Made by a program: the position numbers and the translations under genes. Shown piece after piece: positions 6,295-15,570 of a stretch of 35,175 bases of DNA. Location: positions 1-35,175 of the forward strand of contig JAJDCQ010000251.1 of the NCBI GenBank assembly GCA_029260755.1, read 5' to 3'. The notes under the pieces are model-generated. The model was not told the DNA's origin. It saw only the letters and a list, made by a program, of their open reading frames with translations, and ran no database searches. Every line of letters starts with the position of its first letter. Position 1 is the first letter of the stretch. This DNA comes from Planctomycetota bacterium. GTDB lineage: Bacteria; Planctomycetota; J058; JAJDCQ01.

Positions 6295-8334
6295 GTGAGC
6301 TACGAAGCGATCGCTCTCAAGTATCGTCCCCGGACGTTCGACGACCTCGTCGGGCAGGAGGCGATCGCCCAGACCGTCCGCAACGCCGTCGCGCGCGGCC
6401 GCGTCGCGAACGTCTCCATCTTCGCCGGCCCCCACGGCGTCGGGAAGACCTCCACCGCCCGGATCCTCGCCAAGGCGCTCAACTGCACCGGCGGGAAGGA
6501 GGGCGACGGCAACCCCTGCAACGCCTGCCCCACCTGCGAGTCGATCGGCAAGGGCGCCAGCCCCGACGTGATCGAGATCGACGCCGCGAGCCACAACGGC
6601 GTCGACGAGATCCGCCCGATCCGCGACAACATCCGCTACCGGCCCGCCCAGGGCGGCTTCAAGGTCTACATCCTCGACGAGGCGCATCAGCTCTCGAAGG
6701 CGGCGTTCAACGCGCTCCTGAAGACGTTCGAGGAGCCTCCCGAGCACGCCCGCTTCGTCCTCGCGACGACCGAGCTCGCGAAGGTCCCCGCGACGATCCG
6801 CAGCCGCGGCCAGGTCTTCGAGTTCCGGCGCGTCGGCCCCGAGGCGGTCAGGGCGAGCCTCGCGGTCATCTGCGAGAAGGAGGGCGTCGCCGTCGACGAT
6901 GGCGTCCTCGAGTTGATCGCGCGCCGCACCCGCGGCTCGGTTCGCGACAGCCAGAAGACGCTCGACCAGGCGATCGCGCTCAAGACGGCCGACGCGCTCG
7001 ATGACGAGGCGGTCCGCCTCGCCCTCGGCCTCCCGGCCGCCGAGATCGTCGGGCAGACGCTCGACGGCCTCGCGGCGGGCGAGCCGCGCCCGTGCCTCGA
7101 GGCGGTTCGCGACGTCTACGCCGCGGGCGCCGAGCCGCAGGCGTTCGTCGGCGAGCTGATGGAGGCGCTCCGCGGCGTCATCTTCGTGCGCGAGTGCGGC
7201 GCGGACGCCGACGTCACCGATGAGCTCCTCCTCCCGCCGGCCTCGCTCCGGCGCTGGATCGAGGGGACCGAGGACCGCCGCCCGCTCGGACGCGAGTCGG
7301 TCCTCATCATGCTGAGCATCCTCGCCGAGACCCGGGCGCGGATGCGCACGGCCCGCGACGAGCGCGTGATCCTCGAGACCGCGCTCGTGCGCCTGTGCCG
7401 GACGGCCGACCTCGCGAGCATCTCCGAGCTCGTCGCCCGCCTCGAGCGCCTCGAGTCGCGGCTCGGCGGAGCCGCCTCGGGTCCGCCGCCCGGCCGCGGC
7501 GCCGGGCCCTCGTCGGGGGGTGGTGGCGGCGGCACCTGGAGCGGGGGGCCGAGTCGCGCCGCTCCTTACGCTGCGACCGCCCCGGCGCCGCGCGCGGCTC
7601 CGGCGGGACGGGAGGCGCCGCCGCCATCGCCCGCCTCGCGTGAGGCGCCCGCGGCCTCGGAGCGCCGCCCGTCACCCGGCGGACCGCCGCGCGCCGACGC
7701 CTCGGCTGCCCCCGCGCCGCGCGAACCGCGGGGCGAGCCGGCCGCGGACGAGTCGGCGCCCGAGACCGGTCCGGCCGCGGTCGACCTCGAACGGGTCGAG
7801 GCGGTCTACCACGACGCGGTCGCCGACCTTCAGCAGGGCCGCGGCGTCCAGGCGGCGCGCGCCTGGCGGGCCGGGACGCCGACGGGCGTGGCGGGTCGGA
7901 CGGTCACCGTCACGTTCGAGGGGTTGATTCCGATGTACGAGCCCGTCGTGCGAGCGGGCGAGGAGCGCCGGGCGTTCGCCGAGGTGCTCGGCGGTCTGCT
8001 CGGCGTGAGCGGTCTGTCGGTGAGCGCCGACATCCGCGGACGGGGCAAGCCCGGCGTTCGTCGCGCGGCCCCGAAGGCCGCGCCGTCGGGAGCGTCGGGC
8101 GCGCCGGGACGCGCGGACGCCGGCCCGAACCCTCCCACGACGCCGTCGGCGCCGCGCGAGGAGCCGGGCGACGCGCCTCCGCCGGCCGGCGGCGGCACGG
8201 GTCGGATCCTCGAGGAGCGAAACATCCAGGCGGCCGTGCGCGAGCTCCGGCTCGTGCCGCTCGCCGAGCAGGAGTGGGTCGAGCCCGCGCCCGGCGAGGG
8301 CGGCGACGACCAGGAGCAGAAGGAGCAGTCATGA
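6295..8334 (+). CDS. dnaX: DNA polymerase III subunits gamma/tau
   Basis: 679 residues from GTG 6295, with GGAG five bases upstream. It is the clamp-loader ATPase of the replisome. It starts with the family's SYEAIALKYRPRTFDDLVGQE. Walker A is GPHGVGKT (residues 45-52), zinc ligands are Cys64, Cys75, Cys78 and Cys81, Walker B is YILDEAH, and the sensor and arginine region is ATTELAKVPATIRSR. The clamp-loader core ends near residue 370. A Pro/Ala/Gly-rich linker (~395-495) follows, then a tau-like C-terminal portion. No A-rich slippery heptamer was seen, so a programmed short gamma form is not supported here. Its stop overlaps the ybaB start as ATGA. Confidence 0.96.
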   Translation: MSYEAIALKYRPRTFDDLVGQEAIAQTVRNAVARGRVANVSIFAGPHGVGKTSTARILAKALNCTGGKEGDGNPCNACPTCESIGKGASPDVIEIDAASHNGVDEIRPIRDNIRYRPAQGGFKVYILDEAHQLSKAAFNALLKTFEEPPEHARFVLATTELAKVPATIRSRGQVFEFRRVGPEAVRASLAVICEKEGVAVDDGVLELIARRTRGSVRDSQKTLDQAIALKTADALDDEAVRLALGLPAAEIVGQTLDGLAAGEPRPCLEAVRDVYAAGAEPQAFVGELMEALRGVIFVRECGADADVTDELLLPPASLRRWIEGTEDRRPLGRESVLIMLSILAETRARMRTARDERVILETALVRLCRTADLASISELVARLERLESRLGGAASGPPPGRGAGPSSGGGGGGTWSGGPSRAAPYAATAPAPRAAPAGREAPPPSPASREAPAASERRPSPGGPPRADASAAPAPREPRGEPAADESAPETGPAAVDLERVEAVYHDAVADLQQGRGVQAARAWRAGTPTGVAGRTVTVTFEGLIPMYEPVVRAGEERRAFAEVLGGLLGVSGLSVSADIRGRGKPGVRRAAPKAAPSGASGAPGRADAGPNPPTTPSAPREEPGDAPPPAGGGTGRILEERNIQAAVRELRLVPLAEQEWVEPAPGEGGDDQEQKEQS

Positions 8335-8738
8335 CGGACGGACCGGGTGGTATCGGCGGCGGCGGCGGCGGGCTCGGCGGGCTCGGCGGGCTCGGCGCGG
8401 GGATGTTCGGCGAGATCCTCAAGCAGGCGCAGGACGTCCAGGCGCAGATGGCGCGCCGGATGGAGGAGCTCAAGGCGCAGACGGTCGACGGCGAGGCCGG
8501 CGGCGGGATGGTCAAGGTGACCGTCAACGGCCGGCGCGAGGTCGTCGCGGTGAAGATCGACAAGTCGGCCCTCGACAACGAGGGGCTCGAGATGATCGAG
8601 GATCTCCTGGTCGCGGCCGCGAACATCGCGATCAAGAAGGCCGAGGAGCTCGAGAAGTCCGAGATCCAGAAGGCGACCGGCGGCCTGGCCGGCGGCCTCG
8701 CCGGGATGGGGCTCGACATCCCCGGGATCACCTCCTAG
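8331..8738 (+). CDS. ybaB: YbaB/EbfC family nucleoid-associated protein
   Basis: 135 residues, with the start overlapping the dnaX stop (ATGA), so translation is probably coupled. The N-terminus is an unusual Gly run (GGIGGGGGGLGGLGGLGAG). The family core follows: FGEILKQAQDVQAQMARRMEEL, then a beta segment with VTVNGRREVVAVKID, and an acidic helix LDNEGLEMIEDLLVAAANIAIKKAEEL. The family binds DNA as a dimer and is usually found between dnaX and recR, as here. Confidence 0.92.
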   Translation: MTDGPGGIGGGGGGLGGLGGLGAGMFGEILKQAQDVQAQMARRMEELKAQTVDGEAGGGMVKVTVNGRREVVAVKIDKSALDNEGLEMIEDLLVAAANIAIKKAEELEKSEIQKATGGLAGGLAGMGLDIPGITS

Positions 8739-8780
8739 GTAGGTTCCGGGAGTCCTCTCGCAGAGAACGAGCGGTCCGTG

Positions 8781-8926
8781 CCAGGAACGACGGAATCTCC
8801 GGTGCGGCATCGACTCGGCGCCGACCGGAACAGTCCGCGCAATCCGCGTAATCCGCGGTTTCGTTCTTTCGGCGGAGAACAACGAGTGGAACCGCGGATT
8901 ACGCGGATTACGCGGAATGCGAGTTG
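8781..8926. repeat. CGCGGATTA-type hairpin with conserved flanks, copy 4
   Basis: The arms 8834-8860 and 8890-8916 (27 nt each) pair with one mismatch; the loop is 29 nt. The 146-bp unit differs from 11790-11935 at only about six positions. GTGCCAGGAAC lies at its left edge (8778-8788), GTTCCAGGCAC at 8961-8971, and a reversed CTTCCTGGAAC at 8999-9009. It occupies the 345-base gap between ybaB and recR inside an otherwise conserved cluster. Confidence 0.82.
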
Positions 8927-9083
8927 CCGGGGTCCAGGTTCATTGCCGTTGCGCGCTCCCGTTCCAGGCACAGACGTCTCTCCCGGAGCACCGCGACGCT
9001 TCCTGGAACCGGGCTCGAGCGGGTCCCTGGCTGGTGGCGCCGGGCTCCCGATCGGGCCAGGATGATGCCGGGGAGAGCACCAC

Positions 9084-9782
9084 GTGGGCAGTGGCGTCTA
9101 CACCGAATCCGTCGCCTCGCTGATCGACGAGCTCAAGCGCCTCCCGGGCATCGGCCCGCGGACGGCGGAGCGCTTGGCGTCGCACGTGGCAGGACTTCCG
9201 AAGGATCGCGCCCTCCGCCTCGCCGACGCGATCCGCGACGTGACCCGCTCCGTGCGGCCATGTTCGGAATGTGCTAACATCACCGAGTTGGACCCGTGCA
9301 AAATCTGCGCCGACTCGTCGCGTGATCGCGCGTTGATCTGCGTCGTCGAGCGAACGCGGGACTTGCACGCGATCGAGGAGTCCGGCTACCGAGGGGTCTA
9401 CCACGTCCTCTCGGGGGCGCTGGCTCCGCTGGACGGGATCGAGCCGCGAGACCTGACGGTCGAGCAGCTCCTCTCCCGGGTGCGCCGCGGTGGCGTCGCC
9501 GAGGTGATCCTCGCCACGACGCCGAGCTTCGAGGGTGAGCAGACCGCTCTGTATCTCGCCGAGGTCCTCGGACCGATGGGCGTCCGCCTGAGCCGGATCG
9601 CCCGAGGGATCCCGGTCGGAACACAACTCGAGTTCGCCAATCGGGCGAGCCTCGCCGACGCCCTCGACGGGCGCCGGGAGGTGGGAGCCGCCGAGCCGCC
9701 GAGACGGCGCGGCGGGAGAGCCCCGAACGACGACGGGCGTCCCGAAGATGGGAGCCCCAAGGAGTCCTCCTCGTGGAGCTAA
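9084..9782 (+). CDS. recR: Recombination mediator RecR
   Basis: 232 residues from GTG 9084, with GGGAGA upstream. RecR works with RecO/RecF to load RecA at gaps. The helix-hairpin-helix is LKRLPGIGPRTAERLASHV (about 17-35), the zinc finger has four Cys (CSEC and CKIC, about 57-75), and the Toprim domain starts at ICVVERTRDLHAIEESGYRG, with the conserved YHVLSGALAPLDGI. It is about 30 residues longer than usual because of a charged Arg/Pro/Asp C-terminal tail. The last ten bases overlap rpoN. Confidence 0.95.
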   Translation: MGSGVYTESVASLIDELKRLPGIGPRTAERLASHVAGLPKDRALRLADAIRDVTRSVRPCSECANITELDPCKICADSSRDRALICVVERTRDLHAIEESGYRGVYHVLSGALAPLDGIEPRDLTVEQLLSRVRRGGVAEVILATTPSFEGEQTALYLAEVLGPMGVRLSRIARGIPVGTQLEFANRASLADALDGRREVGAAEPPRRRGGRAPNDDGRPEDGSPKESSSWS

Positions 9783-11713
9783 GGACGACGCTGGTTCAGA
9801 GGCCCGAGCTGCAGCTGCGGCTCGCTCCTCAGATCATTGCCTCGATCGAGATCCTCCAGATTCCGGCGACGAAGCTCGAGGAGCTCATCCATCAGGAGAT
9901 GGAGAAGAACCCGACCATCGAGCTAGAGGAGCCCGAGGAGCGCCGGAACACCGAGACCGCCGCGGGGCAGGATCCCGAGACGCCGGTCGTGCAGAGCGCG
10001 GCGGAGGCGGCCGAGGCGGCGGAGGCGGCCGCGGAGCAGCAGAAGCTCGACGACGGCTTCGGGCGCCTCGAGGAGTACGAATCCTCCTTCCGCGAGTTCA
10101 GCTCCGGCTACCGCGGCGGCGGCGGGATGGGGGACGACGGCAAGGACAAGAAGATGGAGGCGATGAACAACACCGCGGCCCGCGGTGGCACCCTCCAGGA
10201 GCACCTCGCGAGTCAGCTTCGCCTCCAGGACGGCATCGGAGAGATCGTCCGCGAGTTCGCCGAGTTCGTGATCTACAACATCAACGAGGACGGCTACCTC
10301 CCCTACACCCTCGAGGACCTCATCCGGAGCTTCGATCACGAGATTCGCGAGATCGAGGAGGGTGAGGACGCCGTCGAGAGCGCCGACGAGCTGATCCCGG
10401 TCTCCGATGACCCGGTCGGCGGAGGGCTCGGCCCGATCGATCCCGACGCCCTCGTCGAGGATGATGCTCCGCCGCCGCTCCCCGGCCTCGACCGCAAGCC
10501 CGATGTTCCCGAGGCGTTCCGACGGATCCCGTCGGCGCCGCTCGGAACGACCGGGATCGAGGCGTTCGCGGCCGGAACCGACGCGAGCCCGGCGCCCTCG
10601 CCGTTCGGCGCCCCCGCCGCGGCCGCGCCCACGCCGGCGGCCGCGCCGTTCGATCCGCCGGCGGCTGCGGCGGCCTTCGATCACGCGCCGGCCGAAGTCG
10701 CGACCGCCGAGGCGGCCCCCGCGCGGGCCGAGGGCGACATGACCTCGGACGACGACCTCGACGACGACCTCGAGCCGCTCGGCAGCGGCCGGATCACCGT
10801 CGCGGAGGCGAACGAGGCGCTCGCGCTCGTGAAGGCGCTCGACCCGCCCGGCGTCGCCGCGCGCGACCTCCAGGAGTGCCTCCTCCTCCAGCTCCAGGGC
10901 TTCGGCGACGACGACCTCGAGTGGGTGCTGATCTCGAAGCACCTCGAGGACATCAAGAACAACCGGCTCCCGAAGATCGCGAAGGAGACCGGAAGCACGA
11001 TCGACGAGATCAAGGAGGCGCTCGAGCTGATCCGGGGGCTCACTCCGTTCCCGGGGCGCGTCTTCAGCTCGGACGCCGAGCAGACCCAGTACATCACGCC
11101 CGACGTGCTCGTCGACAAGGTCGAGGGGCGCTGGGAGGTGCGGCTCGAGGACAGCTTCATTCCGCGGATCAACGTCTCCGAGCACTACCGGCGGATGCTC
11201 ATCGAGAAGAAGGACGACCCGAAGGTCCGCGACTGGATCAAGAAGAAGATCGACGACGCGAACTGGCTCATCTCCGCGATCGCGCAGCGCCAGGACACCC
11301 TGAGCAAGATCGCGCGCGAGATCGTCAAGTACCAGGAGGGCTTCCTCGAGGCCGGCGTCGAGGCGCTCCGGCCGCTCAAGATGCAGCAGATCGCCGACCG
11401 GGTCGGCGTCCACGTCTCGACCGTCAGCCGCGCGATCGCCAGCAAGCACATCCAGACGCCGCGCGGGATCAAGCCGCTCAAGTTCTTCTTCACGGCGGGG
11501 ACGGCCCGGGCCGACGGCGAGAGCGAGTCGATCGTCGCGATCAAGAAGCGCGTCCGCGAGATCGTCGGCGCCGAGGACAAGCGCTGCCCGCTCTCGGATG
11601 AGGAGATCGCCGCCAAGCTCAAGGAGGCGGGGCTCGACATCGCGCGCCGGACGGTGACGAAGTACCGCAAGCAGCTCAAGATCCCGAGCTCGCGGCAGCG
11701 CCGGGAGTACTAG
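9773..11713 (+). CDS. rpoN: RNA polymerase sigma-54 factor
   Basis: 646 residues from GTG 9773, with AAGGAG eight bases upstream, overlapping recR. Region I is the Gln/Leu-rich start (ELRTTLVQRPELQLRLAPQI). Region II is strongly expanded, with an acidic and Ala/Pro-rich stretch at about residues 200-335. The core-binding part follows (ANEALALVKALDPPGVAARDLQECLLLQL). The HTH is at about 539-555 (IADRVGVHVSTVSRAI), and the RpoN box is ARRTVTKYRKQLKIP near 624-638. Typical sigma-54 proteins have about 480-500 residues, so the insert accounts for the excess. It directs transcription from -24/-12 promoters; one good candidate lies at 28882-28897. Confidence 0.95.
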   Translation: MELRTTLVQRPELQLRLAPQIIASIEILQIPATKLEELIHQEMEKNPTIELEEPEERRNTETAAGQDPETPVVQSAAEAAEAAEAAAEQQKLDDGFGRLEEYESSFREFSSGYRGGGGMGDDGKDKKMEAMNNTAARGGTLQEHLASQLRLQDGIGEIVREFAEFVIYNINEDGYLPYTLEDLIRSFDHEIREIEEGEDAVESADELIPVSDDPVGGGLGPIDPDALVEDDAPPPLPGLDRKPDVPEAFRRIPSAPLGTTGIEAFAAGTDASPAPSPFGAPAAAAPTPAAAPFDPPAAAAAFDHAPAEVATAEAAPARAEGDMTSDDDLDDDLEPLGSGRITVAEANEALALVKALDPPGVAARDLQECLLLQLQGFGDDDLEWVLISKHLEDIKNNRLPKIAKETGSTIDEIKEALELIRGLTPFPGRVFSSDAEQTQYITPDVLVDKVEGRWEVRLEDSFIPRINVSEHYRRMLIEKKDDPKVRDWIKKKIDDANWLISAIAQRQDTLSKIAREIVKYQEGFLEAGVEALRPLKMQQIADRVGVHVSTVSRAIASKHIQTPRGIKPLKFFFTAGTARADGESESIVAIKKRVREIVGAEDKRCPLSDEEIAAKLKEAGLDIARRTVTKYRKQLKIPSSRQRREY

Positions 11714-11789
11714 ATCTCGGCCGAGGCGCGAGCAGCCGGGCGTCCTCCTGCGAGGCGCGGAGCCGTTGGCTTCGCGCCTCGTCTCCGTT

Positions 11790-11935
11790 CCAGGAACGAC
11801 GGAGTCGCCGGTGTGGCATCGACTCGGCGCCGACCGGAACAGTCCGCGCAATCCGCGTAGTCCGCGGTTTCGTTCTTTCGGCGGAGAACAACGAGTGGAA
11901 CCGCGGATTACGCGGATTACGCGGAGTGCGAGCTG
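11790..11935. repeat. CGCGGATTA-type hairpin with conserved flanks, copy 5
   Basis: Near-identical to 8781-8926. The arms are 11843-11869 and 11899-11925. An exact GTTCCAGGAAC sits at 11787-11797, overlapping its left edge. It lies about 75 bases after the rpoN stop. Confidence 0.82.
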
Positions 11936-12016
11936 CAGGCTCGCGAGCTCATTGCCCACGCACGTGTTCCAGGCCAGCCCCGGTTGGGCGCGCGGCTCGA
12001 GCTGGGTCCCAAACTT

Positions 12017-12035
12017 GGTGGGGTCCGACCCCACC
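12017..12035. repeat. 19-bp perfect palindrome (REP-like)
   Basis: GGTGGGGTC-C-GACCCCACC, a 9-bp perfect dyad around one base. It resembles the GGGGTC/GACCCC palindromes of REP-like families, but only one copy was seen here. Confidence 0.5.
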
Positions 12036-12078
12036 TGAGGTCTCGAACCGATTGTCGGCGGGGCGTTCTCGGGAGATG

Positions 12079-12105
12079 CTCTGCGTCTCTGCGTCTCTGC
12101 GTGAG
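12079..12105. repeat. Solo arm of an 8-mer hairpin element
   Basis: Three CTCTGCGT units followed by GAG. This is the same design as the arm at 20339-20366 (GCGCCTTT units then GCGTGAG). No inverted partner was found nearby. GTTCCGGGGAAC lies downstream at 12117-12128. The 662-base gap 11714-12375 holds only this, the palindromes, copy 5, a CTCTCGGGCGAGAG dyad (12336-12349) and a TAGAAT at 12236-12241 that may be a -10 box for the MoxR operon. Confidence 0.6.
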
Positions 12106-12375
12106 ATTGATCCGATGTTCCGGGGAACGAACACCCCCGTGGCTCGATTCTCGACGGAACCTCGGGGCCGCCAGAGTCGTCCGATGATGGACGAGGCCCG
12201 GGGCCCGATGGGGACCGCGGGCTGGCCAATGATGGTAGAATCTCCCACTTCCCGGTGACGCTGACGGGAGACCCGCCTCCAATAGAGGATGGTCCTCCTC
12301 AGCGCGCCCCCAGCCTCACCGCCTTTCACCCGGAACTCTCGGGCGAGAGGCGGGTTCGGAAGGGGCGGAGGATCT

Positions 12376-13458
12376 TTGAACGAGCTCGAGGCGAAGCCCG
12401 GCGGCATGGAGACGGCGGCGGCGGCGACCGCCGTCGATTCCTCCTCCCCCGAGGAGATCGCCCGGGCGGCCGAGCGCTTCCAGGATCTCTTCGCGAAGCT
12501 GCGGGCCGAGGTGGCCCGGGTGATCGTCGGGCTCGACGAGGTCGTCGAGCAGACCCTGATCGCCCTCGTTGCCGGCGGGCACGTCCTCCTCGAGGGCGCC
12601 CCGGGCGTCGGCAAGACGCGGCTCTGCCGCACGATCGCCGGCGCCCTCGACCTCGACTTCGGCCGGATCCAGTTCACGCCCGACCTCGTCCCGGCCGACG
12701 TCACGGGCACGACGATCGTGGTCGAGGGCGATGATGGCCGGAAACGGTTCGAGTTCCGCCCCGGCCCGATCTTCGCGAACGTCCTCCTCGCGGACGAGAT
12801 CAACCGGGCGACGCCCAAGACCCAGTCGGCTCTGCTCGAGGCGATGGCCGAGGGCGGCGTCACCGCCGGCGGGCAGACGCGCGCGATCGCGCCCCCCTTC
12901 TGCGTCGTCGCCACCCAGAACCCGATCGAGCTCGAGGGCACCTTCCCGCTCCCGGAGGCGCAGCTCGACCGGTTCCTCTTCAAGGTGGCCGTCCCCGCGC
13001 CCGGGGTCGCCGACGTCGTCCGGATCCTCGAGCGGACGACGACGGGCGCGGGACCCGAGGCGACGCCGGTCGCGACGGGGGCCGACGTCCTCGAGCTCCA
13101 CCGCCTCGCCCGTTCCGTCCCGGCGGCGCCGCACGTCCTCCGAGACGCCGCGTCGCTCGTCGTCGCGACGACGCCGCCCGCCGATGGCGCCGGCGACCGA
13201 TCCGACGCCGGCGTCGGGCGCTGGCTGCGCCTCGGGGCGAGCCCGCGCGCGGCGCAGTCGATGATCCTGGGCGCGAAGGTCCGCGCGCTCGCTCACGGAC
13301 GGCCGTGCGCCTCGGTCGAGGACGTGCGCGCCCTCGCGGCGCCGGCCCTCCGCCATCGCCTCGTCCTCACGTTCGAGGCCGAGGCCGAGGGCCTGACGGG
13401 CGACGAGCTGGTCGCGCGTCTGCTCCGGCAGGTCGGCGAGCCGGGAGGGGAGAGATGA
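12376..13458 (+). CDS. MoxR family AAA+ ATPase
   Basis: 360 residues if started at TTG 12376, which has GGAGG four bases upstream; ATG 12406 is the alternative. Walker A is EGAPGVGKTRLC (about 73-84), Walker B is LLADEINRATPKTQSALLEAM (about 137-157), and sensor 1 is ATQNPIELEGTFPLPEAQLDRF. The C-terminal lid is present. MoxR ATPases act as chaperones that mature partner proteins, usually encoded next door with VWA or DUF58 proteins. Here no such partner follows. Instead a GATase-like membrane protein overlaps its stop codon as ATGA. First gene of a six-gene run. Confidence 0.9.
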   Translation: MNELEAKPGGMETAAAATAVDSSSPEEIARAAERFQDLFAKLRAEVARVIVGLDEVVEQTLIALVAGGHVLLEGAPGVGKTRLCRTIAGALDLDFGRIQFTPDLVPADVTGTTIVVEGDDGRKRFEFRPGPIFANVLLADEINRATPKTQSALLEAMAEGGVTAGGQTRAIAPPFCVVATQNPIELEGTFPLPEAQLDRFLFKVAVPAPGVADVVRILERTTTGAGPEATPVATGADVLELHRLARSVPAAPHVLRDAASLVVATTPPADGAGDRSDAGVGRWLRLGASPRAAQSMILGAKVRALAHGRPCASVEDVRALAAPALRHRLVLTFEAEAEGLTGDELVARLLRQVGEPGGER

Positions 13459-15542
13459 TGCGCACGCTCCGGCTCGCACCGCTGGCCGCGCTGACGGTCG
13501 GCCTCGCCGCGGCGCTCTCGGCGAGCCCGGCCTTCGCGCAGACGGGAGGCGGCCCGGGCGGGCCGGGCGGCGGCCGTCGCGACAAGGCCAAGCTCCCCGT
13601 CGGGCTCGAGGCGACCGTCGGGTTCGGCGGCAAGGTCTACCCCGGGTGGATCCCGGTCGGGGTCGAGCTCGACAACCGCCAGGCCCCGCTCGAGGGCGTC
13701 CGGCTGGTCGCGCAGCTCCTCGACAGCGGCCGCGAGACCGTCCTCTTCGAGGCGGCTCGCGAGATCGACCTGCCCGCGGGCGGGCCGCCGCGCCGGCACT
13801 GGCTCTACCTCTTCGGCTCCTCGCGCGCCTACTCCGCGCGGGTCTTCCTCGAGCGGGACGGCCGCGTGCTCGAGGAGGTCGCGCGCGTCGTCGAGGCGCC
13901 GATCGACGTCGACAGCCACACCCGGGGCTTCAGCTGGAACTACGGCGAGGCGGTCGGGCACCTCCTCGTCGTCAGCGACGAGAGCCGGACGCTCAAGAGC
14001 CTCACCGACCAGCGCCTCGACAGCAACATCACGCTCACCGTCACCACGATCTCGCCCGACGAGCTGCCCGACCGCTGGGTCGGCTTCGACCCGGTCGACC
14101 TGCTCGTCATCGCCGGCGTCGACCTCGAGAAGGTGCCGGCCGCCCAGCGGCAGGCGATCGGCGACTGGACGCGGGCGGGCGGCGTCACGCTCATCGCGCC
14201 GTCGAACGAGGGGGCCGCCGGCTGGTTCAACGGCTCGCTCGTCCGCGAGCTCATCCCGGGGCTCCGGCAGGCCTCGGTCGTGGAGCTGCCCCGCCTCCCC
14301 CAGATGGAGAAGAAGTACAGCAGCCAGTTCGACGCCGACGAGCGCGGCTTCCCCCTCGTCGCGCTCGACATTGCGGACGCCACGCCGGTGATCTCCGAGG
14401 CGGCCGAGGGAACCCGCCGGTCGGTCCCGATCGTGACCGAGAACGAGCTCGGCTGGGGGTGGGTCTACACCTGCGCCTTCGACCTCGGCGCGAAGAAGTA
14501 CCGCAACTGGGACGGGATGAAGCCGTTCTTCGACGAGATCCTCCAGCACGTGCGCGGCTTCGACGGCAACCGCTACCGACAGCGCCGCCTGCCGGGCGGG
14601 CTCTCGGCCTTCCACAAGCAGGACGCCTACACCGACGACGAGCGCGTCCGCGAGGGCGTCGTCCGGGTGCTCGACGCGAGCAGCCTCCCGAGCCTGTTCC
14701 TGATCGTGCCGCTCGTCCTCGCCTACATCGTCGTCGTCGGACCGGTGAACTACTTCGTCCTCAAGCGCCAGAACGCGCAGATGTGGGTCGTCGGAACGGT
14801 TCCGGTCCTCGCGGTCGCCTTCACCCTGATCACGTTCTTCAGCGGCTACGTGACCAAGGGCGTCTCGACCGTCGTGAACCGCGTGACCGTGCTGCACGGG
14901 CGGCTCGGCGACACGACGGCGCGCGAGTCGGTCGCCCTCGGGATCTACGCCGCGGCGCCGAGCTCCTTCGACGTCGCGTTCGAGGGCGACCTCGTCGGCG
15001 GACCGATCTTCCGCAACGAGGAGTCGGCGACCGGCACGAACGTCCGGCTGATCGAGGGCGAGGCGGGGTTCGGCGTCCCGGGCTTCCCGCTCCGTCTCTG
15101 GGAGCTCGGCACGTTCGAGGCGGTCGGCGTCCGGCAGCTCCCCGGGCCGCTGCAGGTCGACGAGGGCGACGGAGCGGGCGATCTGCCCGAGTTCCGCAAC
15201 GACACTGGCTTCGACGTCGAGGGGGGGCTGTACCTGACCCCCGCCGGCGCGTTCCGCGTCCCGCCCGTCTCGGCGGGGCGGCGGGTGACGCTCGAGGCGG
15301 TCGACGGGGCCGGGGGACGCAGCGGCCAGCCTCAGCCGCTCGAGCGGGCGCTGTGCGAGGCGGACGCGGACGAGGCGGAGCGGAGGCGCGTCGCCGACGT
15401 CCTCCGGGCGTTCGGCGTCAGCCGGCGGGCGAGCTCCGGGAGCCGGGGGCTGTGGCTGCGGCTTCGGCCGGAGCAGCGGCGGGTGACCGTCGACGGCGAG
15501 GACTGGGCGAGCTGGGAGTTGACCATCCTCCACGCGAACTGA
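13455..15542 (+). CDS. Secreted/membrane-anchored GATase1-like protein
   Basis: 695 residues. The start at 13455 overlaps the moxR stop, with GGGAGGGGA upstream. The signal peptide ends at about AFA-Q (residue ~30). A beta-sandwich-like N-terminal part (residues ~45-155) is followed by a Rossmann-like region with class I glutamine-amidotransferase-like character (LLVVSDESRTLKSL, then DLLVIAGVDLEKVPAAQRQAIGDWTRAGGVTLIAP, ~170-255); I see no catalytic Cys. Two membrane helices lie at ~414-437 and ~442-465, and a C-terminal extracytoplasmic domain ends the protein. Similar large proteins accompany MoxR or ABC-2 transporters in Planctomycetes and Bacteroidetes. The role is unknown, perhaps as the extracytoplasmic part of the ABC system downstream. 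Confidence 0.8.
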   Translation: MMRTLRLAPLAALTVGLAAALSASPAFAQTGGGPGGPGGGRRDKAKLPVGLEATVGFGGKVYPGWIPVGVELDNRQAPLEGVRLVAQLLDSGRETVLFEAAREIDLPAGGPPRRHWLYLFGSSRAYSARVFLERDGRVLEEVARVVEAPIDVDSHTRGFSWNYGEAVGHLLVVSDESRTLKSLTDQRLDSNITLTVTTISPDELPDRWVGFDPVDLLVIAGVDLEKVPAAQRQAIGDWTRAGGVTLIAPSNEGAAGWFNGSLVRELIPGLRQASVVELPRLPQMEKKYSSQFDADERGFPLVALDIADATPVISEAAEGTRRSVPIVTENELGWGWVYTCAFDLGAKKYRNWDGMKPFFDEILQHVRGFDGNRYRQRRLPGGLSAFHKQDAYTDDERVREGVVRVLDASSLPSLFLIVPLVLAYIVVVGPVNYFVLKRQNAQMWVVGTVPVLAVAFTLITFFSGYVTKGVSTVVNRVTVLHGRLGDTTARESVALGIYAAAPSSFDVAFEGDLVGGPIFRNEESATGTNVRLIEGEAGFGVPGFPLRLWELGTFEAVGVRQLPGPLQVDEGDGAGDLPEFRNDTGFDVEGGLYLTPAGAFRVPPVSAGRRVTLEAVDGAGGRSGQPQPLERALCEADADEAERRRVADVLRAFGVSRRASSGSRGLWLRLRPEQRRVTVDGEDWASWELTILHAN

Positions 15543-15570
15543 CGGCGGAGGCGGGTCGGGAGGGATCGGC

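Noticed and set aside
6295..8334. Programmed -1 frameshift in dnaX making a short gamma subunit
   Set aside because: No A-rich slippery heptamer with a nearby stop in the -1 frame was seen at the domain boundary.
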